DNA of 64,000 bases, from assembly GCA_937981555.1 (NCBI GenBank), contig CALJOK010000017.1:124001-188000 (forward strand), written 5' to 3'. The number at the start of each line of letters is the position of its first letter. Position 1 is the stretch's first letter. A model generated the notes under the pieces. The model saw only the letters and a program-made list of their open reading frames with translations, ran no database searches and was not told the DNA's origin. This document shows positions 34,972 to 44,666 of this stretch, piece after piece. The stretch is from an uncultured Saprospiraceae bacterium. GTDB taxonomy: Bacteria; Bacteroidota; Bacteroidia; Chitinophagales; Saprospiraceae. The position numbers and the translations under genes were made by a program.

Positions 34972-35023
34972 GTAAAGACGTTTAATATTTAAATTTTATC
35001 AACTAATATAACTAGTATTCAAA

Positions 35024-35554
35024 ATGAAAAATCTATTTACAATTACATTAGCGATAGCTCTAAGTCTTCTTCTTTTTTCATGTGGAAATGATGCAAACAC
35101 AACTCAAAAAACAGATTCAACCCCAGCTCCAACTGAAACTAAAGCAGCTGATAATCATGATGACCATGCAGGTCATGACCATGCGGGACATAATCATGAC
35201 GCACCTGCTACTGCAAAGGCGAGTCCTTTATCTCCATATTTTGGAATATGGAAGTATACTGGATCGACTAAAAGAGGTTGGTTTAAAAATGAAGAATGGA
35301 TTGAATTCAAAAGAGATATGACATTTGCCTACGGTCAAGATGGAAAAGAAACGGGAACAGGGAAATGGTTTTTGGAAGATGAAACTAACTATTTGACTAT
35401 TGATTATGGAAAAGAAGATAAATCCAAAAATGAACATTGGAAAGCTCAAATTAACGGCCCTGTTTTAATTTTAATTGGAAACACGAATATTACAAAATCT
35501 GGTGAGCAAGTGAAAATGGATAAAGTCGAAGAACGACCTGGCGTTAAAAAATAA
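35024..35554 (+). CDS. His-rich lipoprotein of unknown function
   Basis: A 176-residue lipoprotein with lipid attachment at Cys20 (LLFSCG). A Thr/Pro/Ala linker leads to a His-rich stretch (residues 44-58) with His at 45, 48, 51, 53, 56 and 58 in alternating HDD/HAG/HNH units, likely to bind divalent metal such as zinc or copper. The remaining 110 residues are a beta-rich domain of the lipocalin-like sort (FGIWKYTGSTKRGW at the start). It lies between the GH65 and GH13 genes, but nothing in it suggests sugar binding. Confidence 0.7.
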   Translation: MKNLFTITLAIALSLLLFSCGNDANTTQKTDSTPAPTETKAADNHDDHAGHDHAGHNHDAPATAKASPLSPYFGIWKYTGSTKRGWFKNEEWIEFKRDMTFAYGQDGKETGTGKWFLEDETNYLTIDYGKEDKSKNEHWKAQINGPVLILIGNTNITKSGEQVKMDKVEERPGVKK

Positions 35555-35615
35555 TTTTCGAAAAAACTATCTGCTGACTATGCAGGTACAATTACATTTT
35601 ACAAAAACGAAAAAC

Positions 35616-37067
35616 ATGAATAAATACAATTTAATTTTTGCCCTAATTATTTTAAGTTTTACTGCATGTAAGCAAGATAAAAGTTCAGGCGAGAATACTA
35701 CCTCAACTGTTGAAACTGAAAAAAATATAAATAGGGAAATGCCAAGTTGGGGAAAAGATGCGACCATCTACGAAGTTAATCTTCGACAATATTCTGAAGA
35801 TGGTCAGGTCAATTCTTTTGCCACACATCTTCCAAGATTAAAAGAAATGGGAGTTGATGTTTTATGGTTTATGCCGTTGCATCCAATTAGTATGACTAAT
35901 CGGAAAGCAACTCCAGATATCATGATTGAAGAAATCAAAGATGCTGAAGAGAAGAAAAAATATTTGGGAAGTCCATATTCCGTTTCGGATTATCGAGGCT
36001 TTAATCCTGAATATGGAACAATGGATGATTTTAAAGGAATGATAAAATCAGCACATGATTTAGGTATGAAAGTGATTATTGATTGGGTACCGAATCATAC
36101 GGGATGGGATCATCAATGGATCAAAGATCATCCTGACTGGTACACTCAAGTAGATGGAAAAATTATCAAATCACCTACTTTAAAAGGTAACCCAACTGAC
36201 TGGTACGATACTGCTGAATTGAATTTTGATAATCAGGATATGCGAAAAACCATGATTGGTGATATGGTTTATTGGGTTGATGAAATTGGTGTAGATGGTT
36301 TTAGAATGGATGTAGCACATGATGTTCCTGCCGATTTTTGGAAGCAAGCAAGTGATGCACTTTTTGCAACGGGTCCTATTTTTATGCTAGCAGAAGGGCA
36401 GGAGCCAGACCAAATCAACAATGGATATTTTCACTCAGATTATGGTTGGGATATTCATCATATCATGAATGAAGTTGCGAAAGGAGAAAAACCTGCTACT
36501 GCTTTTGACGAATGGTTGAAGCAAGATAGAGAAAGGTTTAATAAAGGATTTCACATGATGTTCACTTCTAATCATGATGAAAATACTTGGGCGGGAACTG
36601 TTTTTGATCGGATGGGGGAAGGTGCTCAAACGTTTGCTGTTTTTGCAGCAACTTATGATGGGATGCCACTAGTTTATTCAGGTCAAGAATCTGCGAATCG
36701 GAAGCGATTAGAGTTTTTTGAAAAGGATGTGATTAAGTGGGGAGGATTTCCTTATGCTAAATTTTACAAAACGCTTTTTGATTTAAAACATAATAACAAA
36801 GCATTATGGAATGGTGATTTTGGTGGAGAACCTCAGAAAATAATGACGAGCAATGATCAAAGTCTTTATGCTTATATGCGTGAGAAAGATGGCGATAAAG
36901 TGGTGGTTATTTTAAACTTATCAGATAAGAACCAAAACTTTAATTTGAAAGGAACAGGTTATGAAGGGGAATACAAAAATGTATTTTCTAATGAAAACAT
37001 GAAAATAGAGAAAGAACCAAAAATGGTTTTAAAATCTTGGGAATACCTAGTTCTATCGAATAAATAG
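35616..37067 (+). CDS. Alpha-amylase family (GH13) lipoprotein
   Basis: Secreted glucan-active enzyme, 483 residues from the ATG at 35616. A start at 35580 would put 12 extra residues before the signal, which ends in the lipobox FTAC (Cys17 or so). The (beta/alpha)8 motifs are in order: VIIDWVPNHT, D-G-F-R-M-D232 (nucleophile), LAEGQ with Glu260 (acid/base), and SNH-D321. It probably sits on the outer membrane and trims maltodextrins or cyclodextrins to sugars used by the GH65/PgmB route. No SusC/SusD or transporter gene is nearby. Fourth and last gene of the unit. Confidence 0.9.
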   Translation: MNKYNLIFALIILSFTACKQDKSSGENTTSTVETEKNINREMPSWGKDATIYEVNLRQYSEDGQVNSFATHLPRLKEMGVDVLWFMPLHPISMTNRKATPDIMIEEIKDAEEKKKYLGSPYSVSDYRGFNPEYGTMDDFKGMIKSAHDLGMKVIIDWVPNHTGWDHQWIKDHPDWYTQVDGKIIKSPTLKGNPTDWYDTAELNFDNQDMRKTMIGDMVYWVDEIGVDGFRMDVAHDVPADFWKQASDALFATGPIFMLAEGQEPDQINNGYFHSDYGWDIHHIMNEVAKGEKPATAFDEWLKQDRERFNKGFHMMFTSNHDENTWAGTVFDRMGEGAQTFAVFAATYDGMPLVYSGQESANRKRLEFFEKDVIKWGGFPYAKFYKTLFDLKHNNKALWNGDFGGEPQKIMTSNDQSLYAYMREKDGDKVVVILNLSDKNQNFNLKGTGYEGEYKNVFSNENMKIEKEPKMVLKSWEYLVLSNK

Positions 37068-37094
37068 AATCTTTTTTTTCTGAAAAAAGAGCAT

Positions 37095-37126
37095 AAGCCT
37101 CAAAGTCTTTTATAGATTTTGAGGCT
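37095..37126 (+). terminator. Terminator of the maltodextrin operon
   Basis: AAGCCTCAAA with TTTTGAGGCTT as the main stem, plus TCT/AGA inside, then TCTATTT. About 30 bases after the GH13 stop. Confidence 0.75.
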
Positions 37127-37172
37127 TTCTATTTAGGCTTTATGCCGATACCAATCATTCTTAAATTTCTTC

Positions 37173-37203
37173 TTTGAGAAAACTTCGGTTTTTTGTATTT
37201 TTG
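37173..37203 (+). promoter_or_regulatory. Promoter of the M1 peptidase gene
   Basis: TTTG (37173-37176), exactly 19 bases, then TATTTTTG (37196-37203): a complete Bacteroidota -33/-7 promoter. Predicted start near 37210, leaving about 120 bases of leader. It also shows that the frame opening at 37174 is not coding. Confidence 0.8.
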
Positions 37204-37329
37204 ACCGCTTTTTACAAAATCCCCTTTAAAGCAACCTTTTTATTTTTTTTTATTCTTTCTAATAAAGACTTTAACAAAAAAAAGTCTCTGACTTTAGATT
37301 CCTTTGATAAAATTACTAATCAAATTTTA

Positions 37330-39696
37330 ATGATGAACTTTAAAAATTTACTAAAAACAGGTTTTCTTTTATGTGGTATGATTGCTCTGTCTACCACCGT
37401 TTTTGCTCAAAAGAAAACTTCTAACCACGGTAACAGGTTTGAGCAATTAGGCCAAGAGTTACCTACTCCTAATACTTATCATGCGGCGGATGGAATGCCT
37501 GGGCCAGATTATTGGCAACAGCAAGCAGACTATGATATAGAATGTACCTTGGATACTGAAAAACAACGATTAAGTGGTACTGAAAAGATTAAATATTACA
37601 ATCGTTCTCCAAATACACTAAAATATATTTGGTTACAATTGGATGAAAATGAACACCGAGCTGACAATGATGCTAATCATGCCAACCCAAGTTCTATTCG
37701 TAAAATTATGAGCCAAGATGGTTTGGAAAGACTTGAAACTTATGATGAGCCGAATAAGTATGGTCACAATATCGAAATGGTGACTGACGCAAATGGAAAA
37801 GCATTAAAATATATCATCAACAATACGATGATGAGAATCAATCTTCCTACTAAATTAGCACCAGAAGAAACTTTTACTTTTAATGTAAAGTGGAACTATA
37901 ATTTGACTGACCGGGTAGACGGAATTGGTGGACGAGGTGGTTATGAATATTTTGAAAAAGAAGATAATTATATTTTTACCATCACTCAATGGTTTCCAAG
38001 ATTATGTGTGTACGATGCAGTTGAAGGATGGCAAAATAAACAATTCACAGGTCGTGGAGAGTTTGCTTTAGAGTTTGGGAATTATAATGTAAAAATGACT
38101 TTGCCAGATGATTATGTAGTTGCCTCAACTGGCGAATGCCAAAATATGGATAAAATGTTGACGGCTACTCAAAAGCAAAGATGGAAGTTAGCGTCTAATA
38201 ATGATGGGACAGAACCAATGGAGATTGTTACTTTGGCTGAAGCAAATGCTAATGCAAAAAGTAAGAAAAGTAAATCAACAAAAACTTGGGAATACAAAGC
38301 AGACAACGTGAGAGATTTTGCCTGGGGAGCTTCTCGGAAATTTGTTTGGGATGCTTTACCTCACACAACTACTGCTGGTAAAAAAGTAATGTGTATGAGT
38401 TACTACCCAAAAGAGTCTTACCCGATTTATAGCAAGTATTCAACTAAAGCGGTGAAACATACATTGGAAGTTTACTCTCGATATTCTATTCCTTATCCAT
38501 ACCCGATTGCAATTTCTGTAGAAGCTGCGAATGGAATGGAGTATCCAATGATTTGCTTTAACTATGGACGTGCCGAAGAAGATGGAACTTACACCGAGCG
38601 TGCTAAAAAAGGTGCGATCTCTGTAATTATTCACGAAGTTGGACATAATTATTTTCCGATGATTATCAATAGTGATGAGCGTCAATGGTCATGGATGGAT
38701 GAAGGAATTAATACTTTTGTTCAGTACTTGGCGGAGCAAGAATTTGATAATAATTATAACTCACGCCGAGGTCCTGCTGCCAAAGCTGTTGGTTACATGA
38801 GTAGTAATGAAGATCGTTTAGAGCCAATTATGACGAATAGTGAAAACATTGTTGGCTTCGGTTGGAACGCTTATGGAAAACCTGCAACTGGTTTGAACAT
38901 TCTTCGTGAGACAATCATGGGGCGTGAGCTTTTCGATATGGCTTTTAAAGAATACTGTGAGCGATGGGCATTCAAACATCCAACGCCTGCTGACTTTTTT
39001 AGAACGATGGAAGATGCAAGTGGTGTTGATTTAGATTGGTTTTGGAGAGGATGGTTTTACAGTATTGAAAATGTAGATATCGCTTTGGATAGTATTAATT
39101 GGTATAAAGTAGATTTGAAGAATAAGCCTGAAAAGGTAGAAAGAGAATTTCCTCAAACTGCTACAAAACCTTTCGACGATATTTCTAAAGTTAGAAATCA
39201 AACGAACGGAACGAAGTTCAAAGTAGAGGAAGATAAAAATCTAGTTGATTTTTATACCGATTACCGACCTTGGGAAACAGAGGATTCTGTGCAGGTTTTC
39301 AAAGGAACTTTATACGATGAAGCGCCTAATAAAAGGAAAAAGAAAAAACTGTATGGTAGTAAAAATTACTACGAGCTATTTTTCAAAAATCTAGGTGGAT
39401 TGCCAATGCCAATTATCATCGAATGGACTTTTGAAGATGGAACGAAGGAAGTACAAAGAGTTCCTGTTGAGATCTGGAGAAAAAATGAAACGGAGGTTAA
39501 AAAAGTATTTGTGAAAAATAAAGAAGTAAAATCTATTCGATTGGATCCTTACAAAGAAACGGCAGATGTAGACGAAACGAATAACCAGTTTCCTTTGCAA
39601 GAAATGCCATCGAAATTCCAAGTTTTCAAAAAACATAATTTCCCTGATTCACCGAACCCAATGCAAAAAGCAAAGAAGAAAGTGATCAGACCATAA
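37330..39696 (+). CDS. Secreted M1-family metallopeptidase
   Basis: Zinc aminopeptidase-type protein, 788 residues from the ATG at 37330, which starts a signal peptide ending TVFAQ. The zinc site H435EVGH439 and Glu458 (18 residues after the second His) are intact. The substrate-binding motif, GAMEN in classical members, reads G402MEY405. A long N-terminal beta-domain (about 60-320) comes before the catalytic part and a mostly beta C-terminal region with many Lys follows. No T9SS tail is visible, so it is probably periplasmic. Transcribed alone from a consensus promoter. Confidence 0.92.
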   Translation: MMNFKNLLKTGFLLCGMIALSTTVFAQKKTSNHGNRFEQLGQELPTPNTYHAADGMPGPDYWQQQADYDIECTLDTEKQRLSGTEKIKYYNRSPNTLKYIWLQLDENEHRADNDANHANPSSIRKIMSQDGLERLETYDEPNKYGHNIEMVTDANGKALKYIINNTMMRINLPTKLAPEETFTFNVKWNYNLTDRVDGIGGRGGYEYFEKEDNYIFTITQWFPRLCVYDAVEGWQNKQFTGRGEFALEFGNYNVKMTLPDDYVVASTGECQNMDKMLTATQKQRWKLASNNDGTEPMEIVTLAEANANAKSKKSKSTKTWEYKADNVRDFAWGASRKFVWDALPHTTTAGKKVMCMSYYPKESYPIYSKYSTKAVKHTLEVYSRYSIPYPYPIAISVEAANGMEYPMICFNYGRAEEDGTYTERAKKGAISVIIHEVGHNYFPMIINSDERQWSWMDEGINTFVQYLAEQEFDNNYNSRRGPAAKAVGYMSSNEDRLEPIMTNSENIVGFGWNAYGKPATGLNILRETIMGRELFDMAFKEYCERWAFKHPTPADFFRTMEDASGVDLDWFWRGWFYSIENVDIALDSINWYKVDLKNKPEKVEREFPQTATKPFDDISKVRNQTNGTKFKVEEDKNLVDFYTDYRPWETEDSVQVFKGTLYDEAPNKRKKKKLYGSKNYYELFFKNLGGLPMPIIIEWTFEDGTKEVQRVPVEIWRKNETEVKKVFVKNKEVKSIRLDPYKETADVDETNNQFPLQEMPSKFQVFKKHNFPDSPNPMQKAKKKVIRP

Positions 39697-39717
39697 GTTT
39701 TGTTTATAAAATTATTC

Positions 39718-39757
39718 AAAAAAAAGTGCCTCCATTAATTTGGAGGCACTTTTTTTT
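39718..39757 (+). terminator. Terminator of the M1 peptidase gene
   Basis: GTGCCTCCA pairs with TGGAGGCAC within longer A/T arms (39718-39734 and 39741-39757) around TTAATT, with a strong T run. Confidence 0.92.
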
Positions 39758-39773
39758 ATGAAATTGTTATGAA

Positions 39774-39811
39774 TAAAAAAGGTATCAGATTCCTTCAAGG
39801 AATCCGATACC
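39774..39811 (-). terminator. Terminator of the minus-strand gene at 39843
   Basis: GGTATC.GATTCCTT pairs with AAGGAATC.GATACC around a 2-base loop with one mismatch; on the minus strand it is followed by a T run. Confidence 0.85.
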
Positions 39812-39842
39812 TAACCACTTTAAAAAGTCAGCGTCTAGAAAA

Positions 39843-40556
39843 CTACTTCAATTTCAATCGACTCACTTCACGTGCATATTTTTGAGCAACACTTCGAAGT
39901 TTATTTACTGTAAATTTTGTATCAGATTTAGACATCTTTACTTCCACCTTTTCCAGAATTTTTCCAGAGTTAGCATCAATGATTAAACCATGAATATTGA
40001 CATTTCCTCTTGCGTCCTTTGGATATGGTTTGTCATCTCTTTCTTCAAATTTTTTTCTAGTATGATGGCCTCTAATTTGAGTAACTAATAATATTTTCCG
40101 GTTGAGTTTTTCGGAGAAAAACATAGTCAGCGGTTCAGTTAATTCTCCCGTTTGTTTCATCTTTTTCTCTTCCTGTGTTTTTGCAAATGAATTATTATTT
40201 TCCATTTCAAAAACCTTAAATTCTTGCCAAATCAAATCATTCAACTCTTCCTCCTTGTTGGTGATATCCTCTGTCACTTCCTTACGTTTGAATTTTTTAG
40301 TTTTTACCTTTCTATTTTTAAATTCCTCATGAATTGCTTTTTCAAGAAATTGAAGGTATTTTTTTTCATAGGCTTCAATTCCATCGATTTCCAAGTTAGA
40401 GGGATCAGTTTTTTTCGTCCAGGCTTTACTTTTTTCATCGGTCTTTTTGATGAATTTGATGTGTGCAGGAAGTATTCCAATCTTTTCAATTTGAGCATTG
40501 ATATTGGAAATATTCCCAAATAAAAAAAGGAAGACTAGAAAAGTACAATATTTCAT
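39843..40556 (-). CDS. Exported protein of unknown function
   Basis: A 237-residue protein with a signal peptide (1-21, ending INAQ). The mature sequence is very rich in Lys and Glu and largely helical in the middle (about 45-140), then has a beta-like part with GNVNIHGLIIDANSGKILEKVEVK (given here only as a position, about 185-208), typical of periplasmic proteins that report on an added domain. I recognise no family. It stands alone between terminators. Confidence 0.6.
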   Translation of the reverse strand: MKYCTFLVFLFLFGNISNINAQIEKIGILPAHIKFIKKTDEKSKAWTKKTDPSNLEIDGIEAYEKKYLQFLEKAIHEEFKNRKVKTKKFKRKEVTEDITNKEEELNDLIWQEFKVFEMENNNSFAKTQEEKKMKQTGELTEPLTMFFSEKLNRKILLVTQIRGHHTRKKFEERDDKPYPKDARGNVNIHGLIIDANSGKILEKVEVKMSKSDTKFTVNKLRSVAQKYAREVSRLKLK

Positions 40557-40652
40557 ATTTTAAGTTTTTTATAAGAAACGAAATTGAAAGTATGTAATTG
40601 TTTTGATTTTAAAAATGTTAGTTCTAATTTTCTGAAATAATTAACAAAATTT

Positions 40653-41393
40653 ATGGAAAACCTCTATTCTGATTTGGCTAATATTTACGAAGCAATGTAC
40701 CAAACGTTCATTGATTATGAAGATGAATATTTATTCTATAGCCAAATTTTAAGAAAAAATAAAAAACAAAATCTCCTCGAAATTGGAAGCGGGACAGGCA
40801 ACCTAGCTCATCATTTTTCCCAAAATAATTTTGATTATCAAGGACTTGACTTCAGCGAAGACATGATCAAGATTGCGAAATCAAAAAATAAAAATGCACA
40901 ATTTTTACAAGGCGATATGCGCGATTTTAATTTGGAAAAGCCAGTTGACAGTATTTTAATTACTGGCAGAACGATTAGTTATTTATTGAAAAATGAAGAG
41001 GTGAATAATACTTTTTTTTCCATAAATAAAAATTTAAATCAAGGCGGAATTGTCTGTTTTGATTTTATTGATGCGAATCAATTTATCCCTGGAATTTCCA
41101 AAGGGAAAAAATTAACTCATGAAGTCGTTTTTGAAAATGTCGAATATCGTCGAGATAGTTTTTGGTCATTGACTTTAAAAAATGGATTTGATTTTAGATG
41201 GATTTCTCATTTTTTCCAAAAAGAAAATAAGGAATGGAAAAAAATAGGGGAGGACGATTCTGTGATTCGGACTTTTACGAAGGATGAACTGGAAGTATAT
41301 TTGGAGTTGAATGGATTTCGGGTTTTGGAAAAAATAAAAAGGGCGGCTTATGCCTTTCCTACAATAGTTATCGTCGCAGAAAAAATTAAATGA
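40653..41393 (+). CDS. Class I SAM-dependent methyltransferase
   Basis: A 246-residue Rossmann-fold methyltransferase. Motif I is LLEIGSGTGN (41-50); GLDFSEDMI is the acidic loop after strand 2; FLQGDMRDF is the motif around strand 3. The C-terminal half has a beta insert, as in the YodH/ubiE-like small-molecule group. Substrate unknown. Transcribed alone. Confidence 0.85.
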   Translation: MENLYSDLANIYEAMYQTFIDYEDEYLFYSQILRKNKKQNLLEIGSGTGNLAHHFSQNNFDYQGLDFSEDMIKIAKSKNKNAQFLQGDMRDFNLEKPVDSILITGRTISYLLKNEEVNNTFFSINKNLNQGGIVCFDFIDANQFIPGISKGKKLTHEVVFENVEYRRDSFWSLTLKNGFDFRWISHFFQKENKEWKKIGEDDSVIRTFTKDELEVYLELNGFRVLEKIKRAAYAFPTIVIVAEKIK

Positions 41394-41400
41394 TAAAATA

Positions 41401-41436
41401 AAAAAGGATCAATATTTTGATATTGATCCTTTTTTT
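41401..41436. terminator. Bidirectional terminator
   Basis: 15-base perfect arms (AAAAAGGATCAATAT and complement) around TTTG, with flanking A and T tracts. Lies between the convergent methyltransferase and DUF5916 genes. Confidence 0.92.
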
Positions 41437-41459
41437 GATGTTTGATTATAACAATACTC

Positions 41460-43787
41460 CTACAAGTTTAACCAATAAGTCACCTTCGCTACTAACGCTC
41501 GATTCCTTGTTGTAAATCGGCTGTCAGTCAATGGATTCGTACTAAAATCTTCATCATAAAATTGGTTGTCTGTATACACCAAAAAGAAATCAGAGACAGG
41601 TGCAAATCTCCATTGAAAACGAGTATTAATATTTAAGTTTTCTGACTGACTATTGTATTGAATAAATGTGGTCAAAAATAATTTTTTGGTAAAGGTTATA
41701 TCAATTCGTGGTCCAAGTAACCAAAGATTTGCATCTTCAAATTCATCTCCTAGATTGGTGATTCGATTAAAGTTATAATTCAAACTTACGAAACCGAAGG
41801 GCTGATATCGATAAGTAATACTTCCTCCAACACCACTTCGATTACCGCTGTAGAATTGACCAAAGTTAGTTCGCACATTGAAGTTGAGTTTTTTCCTTTG
41901 ATCAGATCGATAACTAAATCTAAAATTAGAGAATTGAAACCGATCACCTGCTGCTAAAAAAACATCGTCTTCCTGTATTCGAGTAGGATCAAAATCATTC
42001 AACAATAACACATCATTAAATTCCGCAGAAACATTTATATTAGAAGTATTATTAAATTGAATATTCCAACTTCCTTCTGCCTGATTTTCAATATTACTAA
42101 AATCAGTTACAATTTCATTTCCATCTCTTCCTGTTTTGTAAATAAAACGAGGTTCGAATTGGACTCGATGACGACTAATTCTAGAACTCTTTTTGGGAAA
42201 AAAGTTAAACTCTATTTCTGGATTGATAAATAAAATATCCTTCCTTGGAATAAAACCAACTTGTGCATCAAACCCACTTCCTACAAAATAATGAGCCCAC
42301 TCTAACCGGTATCTCCTTTTATTATATTCGAGTTTTAGAAAATGATAAAATTTGTCTTTTTCATCACTAGGAGTGAAGGCATGAAAGTAAGAAGCTTTTC
42401 CAGTCCAAATGTTACTTTGCGTCGCTAACCGATATTCCAAGCCTGCTACTCGATTATAATTATCAAATGAACTATTAAAATCTTCAGGATTTATGGCTTG
42501 CTTATTCACCATGATTGCAGCGATTGTCGACTTGGCAAAAATGTTTTGTTCGGCAGTTGCAACCGTATAATTAAAACTTGGCAAATCATTATCTACTTGC
42601 TTTGCTGTTTGCATGTTGAGTAACCCAATTCGAGTTCGTTCATTGAGTTTTCCTGAAAGTCTAGCGCCGTACAGGATAGTATTTTGGATATTATCACCAG
42701 AGGAAGTATCCTGTGCCACTCCAATTCTTCTTGAGAAAAAAGGAGTCACTCGACCAGTTCCAAAACTTGAAAACAAATCTGCATTTTCCAAAAAGAACTG
42801 CCGACGTTCTGGAAAGAAGATTTCAAATCGTTCTAAATTTGTCACTTGTTGATCGACCTCAACTTGTGAGAAATCAGGATTGATTGTCAAGTCTAAATTC
42901 AAACCAGATGTTACCGCAATTTTTGCATCTCCCCCAAATGATAAATCTAAATCTGCTTCTTTTTGTTCTACATCTTCAAAATCACGTGCAACTGAACTTG
43001 CGATGTATGGGATAATTGAAATATTTTTCCCAGCTTTTTTTAATGGTTTATCCCAGATCAAAGTTCCCATGTAAGACATATCCATGAGCACTCGATTTTG
43101 AGGGATTCTCAGCCAAGTGGATCGCTCTCCAGTTTGTGTATCATTTCGGTAAGCCGTAAATCGCCATTGAGTACTTCCTTCATTATAGCGAAGCGTTTTG
43201 AATGGAATCGCATATTCACCGATCCAATAATTATCATAGATTTTTGAATTTCCATTCCATTTATTGTCCCATGATGGATTGAAGTCGTTTCGTTGCCTTC
43301 CTCCTCCTGAGATTAATGCTTCACGACGAATACCATAAGGGTTGAGTCCAAACAGAGCAGAATTGGTATTATCATTATAAGTATCAAAATGAATACTGAA
43401 ATTATCGTTTCCACCAAATCCATAATCTCGACGCAAAGATGGCGTGACAAAATTATTTCCAACACTATGACAAACGATGGCGATGTACAAATTTTCGTCA
43501 TCGTAGGTCATGTACATTTCCGTTTCAGATTTAGCATGAATACTATCGCCAGGGAAGTTTTGCCAAAATTTCCCAGAAGCCTTTCCTTGTTGCCAAGCAG
43601 CTTCATTCATTTCTCCATCAAGTACCATTTCTTCATCGGTGTGATGAATATGGACGGCATAAACGGTATTGTCCAATTGATCAGGAACAGGTGGAATAGA
43701 ATCTTGGGCTATAATTTGATTGGCGAAACATGCACATAATAATGCGATGCAAAGGTTGGTTTTATTTAATAGATATGAAAAATTCAT
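41460..43787 (-). CDS. DUF5916 protein with CBM9-like N-terminal domain
   Basis: Outer-membrane protein of 775 residues. A signal peptide (about 1-27, ending IIAQ) precedes a carbohydrate-binding family 9-like domain (about 40-235, with VLDGEMNEAAWQQ and DDENLYIAI) and the DUF5916 region, which forms a barrel (ITSGLNLDLTINPDFSQ at its start; many short aromatic strands and a final VTYWLNL). Family members are common in this phylum; the function is not established, although membrane-linked binding or transport of glycans is proposed from the CBM. Alone, with a possible TATTTTTG box on the minus strand at 43817-43824. Confidence 0.85.
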   Translation of the reverse strand: MNFSYLLNKTNLCIALLCACFANQIIAQDSIPPVPDQLDNTVYAVHIHHTDEEMVLDGEMNEAAWQQGKASGKFWQNFPGDSIHAKSETEMYMTYDDENLYIAIVCHSVGNNFVTPSLRRDYGFGGNDNFSIHFDTYNDNTNSALFGLNPYGIRREALISGGGRQRNDFNPSWDNKWNGNSKIYDNYWIGEYAIPFKTLRYNEGSTQWRFTAYRNDTQTGERSTWLRIPQNRVLMDMSYMGTLIWDKPLKKAGKNISIIPYIASSVARDFEDVEQKEADLDLSFGGDAKIAVTSGLNLDLTINPDFSQVEVDQQVTNLERFEIFFPERRQFFLENADLFSSFGTGRVTPFFSRRIGVAQDTSSGDNIQNTILYGARLSGKLNERTRIGLLNMQTAKQVDNDLPSFNYTVATAEQNIFAKSTIAAIMVNKQAINPEDFNSSFDNYNRVAGLEYRLATQSNIWTGKASYFHAFTPSDEKDKFYHFLKLEYNKRRYRLEWAHYFVGSGFDAQVGFIPRKDILFINPEIEFNFFPKKSSRISRHRVQFEPRFIYKTGRDGNEIVTDFSNIENQAEGSWNIQFNNTSNINVSAEFNDVLLLNDFDPTRIQEDDVFLAAGDRFQFSNFRFSYRSDQRKKLNFNVRTNFGQFYSGNRSGVGGSITYRYQPFGFVSLNYNFNRITNLGDEFEDANLWLLGPRIDITFTKKLFLTTFIQYNSQSENLNINTRFQWRFAPVSDFFLVYTDNQFYDEDFSTNPLTDSRFTTRNRALVAKVTYWLNL

Positions 43788-43851
43788 TCAGATAAGAGAT
43801 GTGATATTTAATGTTTCAAAAATAAATGGAGAAAGAATATTAAAAAAACCT

Positions 43852-44562
43852 TTATTTTTTTACTGACTTTTGTGGAGTCAATTTTTTTGGAGGTTCACCT
43901 AGATGTAAGGCTCCTTTTAAAAATAAATAAGTAGCAACAGCGATGATTACATGTGATAAATCATTATGATTAAACCAAACATGTGGTGCTACTCGATAAC
44001 TAAATGCACTAATCGCAATAACCAACATTGCTACTCCTGCCATGATCCATCGGCTTCCATTATCGTTGGTTTTATAATAAATCAAAAGGTGCAAAGAAAA
44101 AGCGACAACGATAAATCCAAAGATCATATGGTATTGGACATATTTAAAATCGACAAATGTAATCGTGAAAATTAATGCAATTATTATTTCTATGATGCTA
44201 AAACCGACCAATATTTTATTCCATTTTGGAGGGATTAAATTAGCCGTATATTCCAAAGCAGAAAATTCAAAAAACAAAACAGCAACCATTCCGATCACCC
44301 AACCCAAACATTTCCACTCAGGCGAAAACATGTATTGAAATCCATGACCAATCAATCCGCCAAAAGCAATTCCTATTCCCATTAATACAAAATAGTACTT
44401 GATATATTGAATAGCTTTGCCAGAAATTCCACTTTTATTTATTTTCCAATAGGCATAAAAGCATACTACTGTTACGAGTAAGTCTGTGAATGTTGTTATG
44501 GGTTCTTGCAATCTAATCCCTAAAATGTTTACATCCGGTTGTCGCAGGATGGATAAAATCAT
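43852..44562 (-). CDS. Polytopic membrane protein (DUF6962-like)
   Basis: A 236-residue inner-membrane protein with about seven hydrophobic segments. His is repeatedly found in or near the membrane: GLIGHGFQY (about 74-82), HMIFG and HVWFNHNDLSH near 205-215. A Ser/His/Asp pattern of this sort is reminiscent of CREST-type membrane hydrolases (ceramidase-like), but the match is weak. I think it belongs to the Bacteroidota DUF6962 group. Follows the 153-residue gene on the same strand, separated by a terminator. Confidence 0.55.
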   Translation of the reverse strand: MILSILRQPDVNILGIRLQEPITTFTDLLVTVVCFYAYWKINKSGISGKAIQYIKYYFVLMGIGIAFGGLIGHGFQYMFSPEWKCLGWVIGMVAVLFFEFSALEYTANLIPPKWNKILVGFSIIEIIIALIFTITFVDFKYVQYHMIFGFIVVAFSLHLLIYYKTNDNGSRWIMAGVAMLVIAISAFSYRVAPHVWFNHNDLSHVIIAVATYLFLKGALHLGEPPKKLTPQKSVKK

Positions 44563-44591
44563 ATGTCGCTAAGTTTTTGCCAAAGGTCAAT

Positions 44592-44630
44592 AAAAAAAAC
44601 CAAATTTTCATATTTAGAAAATTTGGTTTT
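44592..44630 (-). terminator. Terminator of the 153-residue protein gene
   Basis: AAAACCAAATTTT (44597-44609) pairs perfectly with AAAATTTGGTTTT (44618-44630) around 9 bases; on the minus strand a T run follows. It separates the two minus-strand genes. Confidence 0.88.
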
Positions 44631-44666
44631 GAATTATTTTTCGAAAACTTATAGTTCAGAAGTCCT

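Noticed and set aside
37174-37329. Longer M1 peptidase starting at 37174
   Set aside because: The extra 52 codons overlap a consensus promoter (37173-37203) and would bury the signal peptide.
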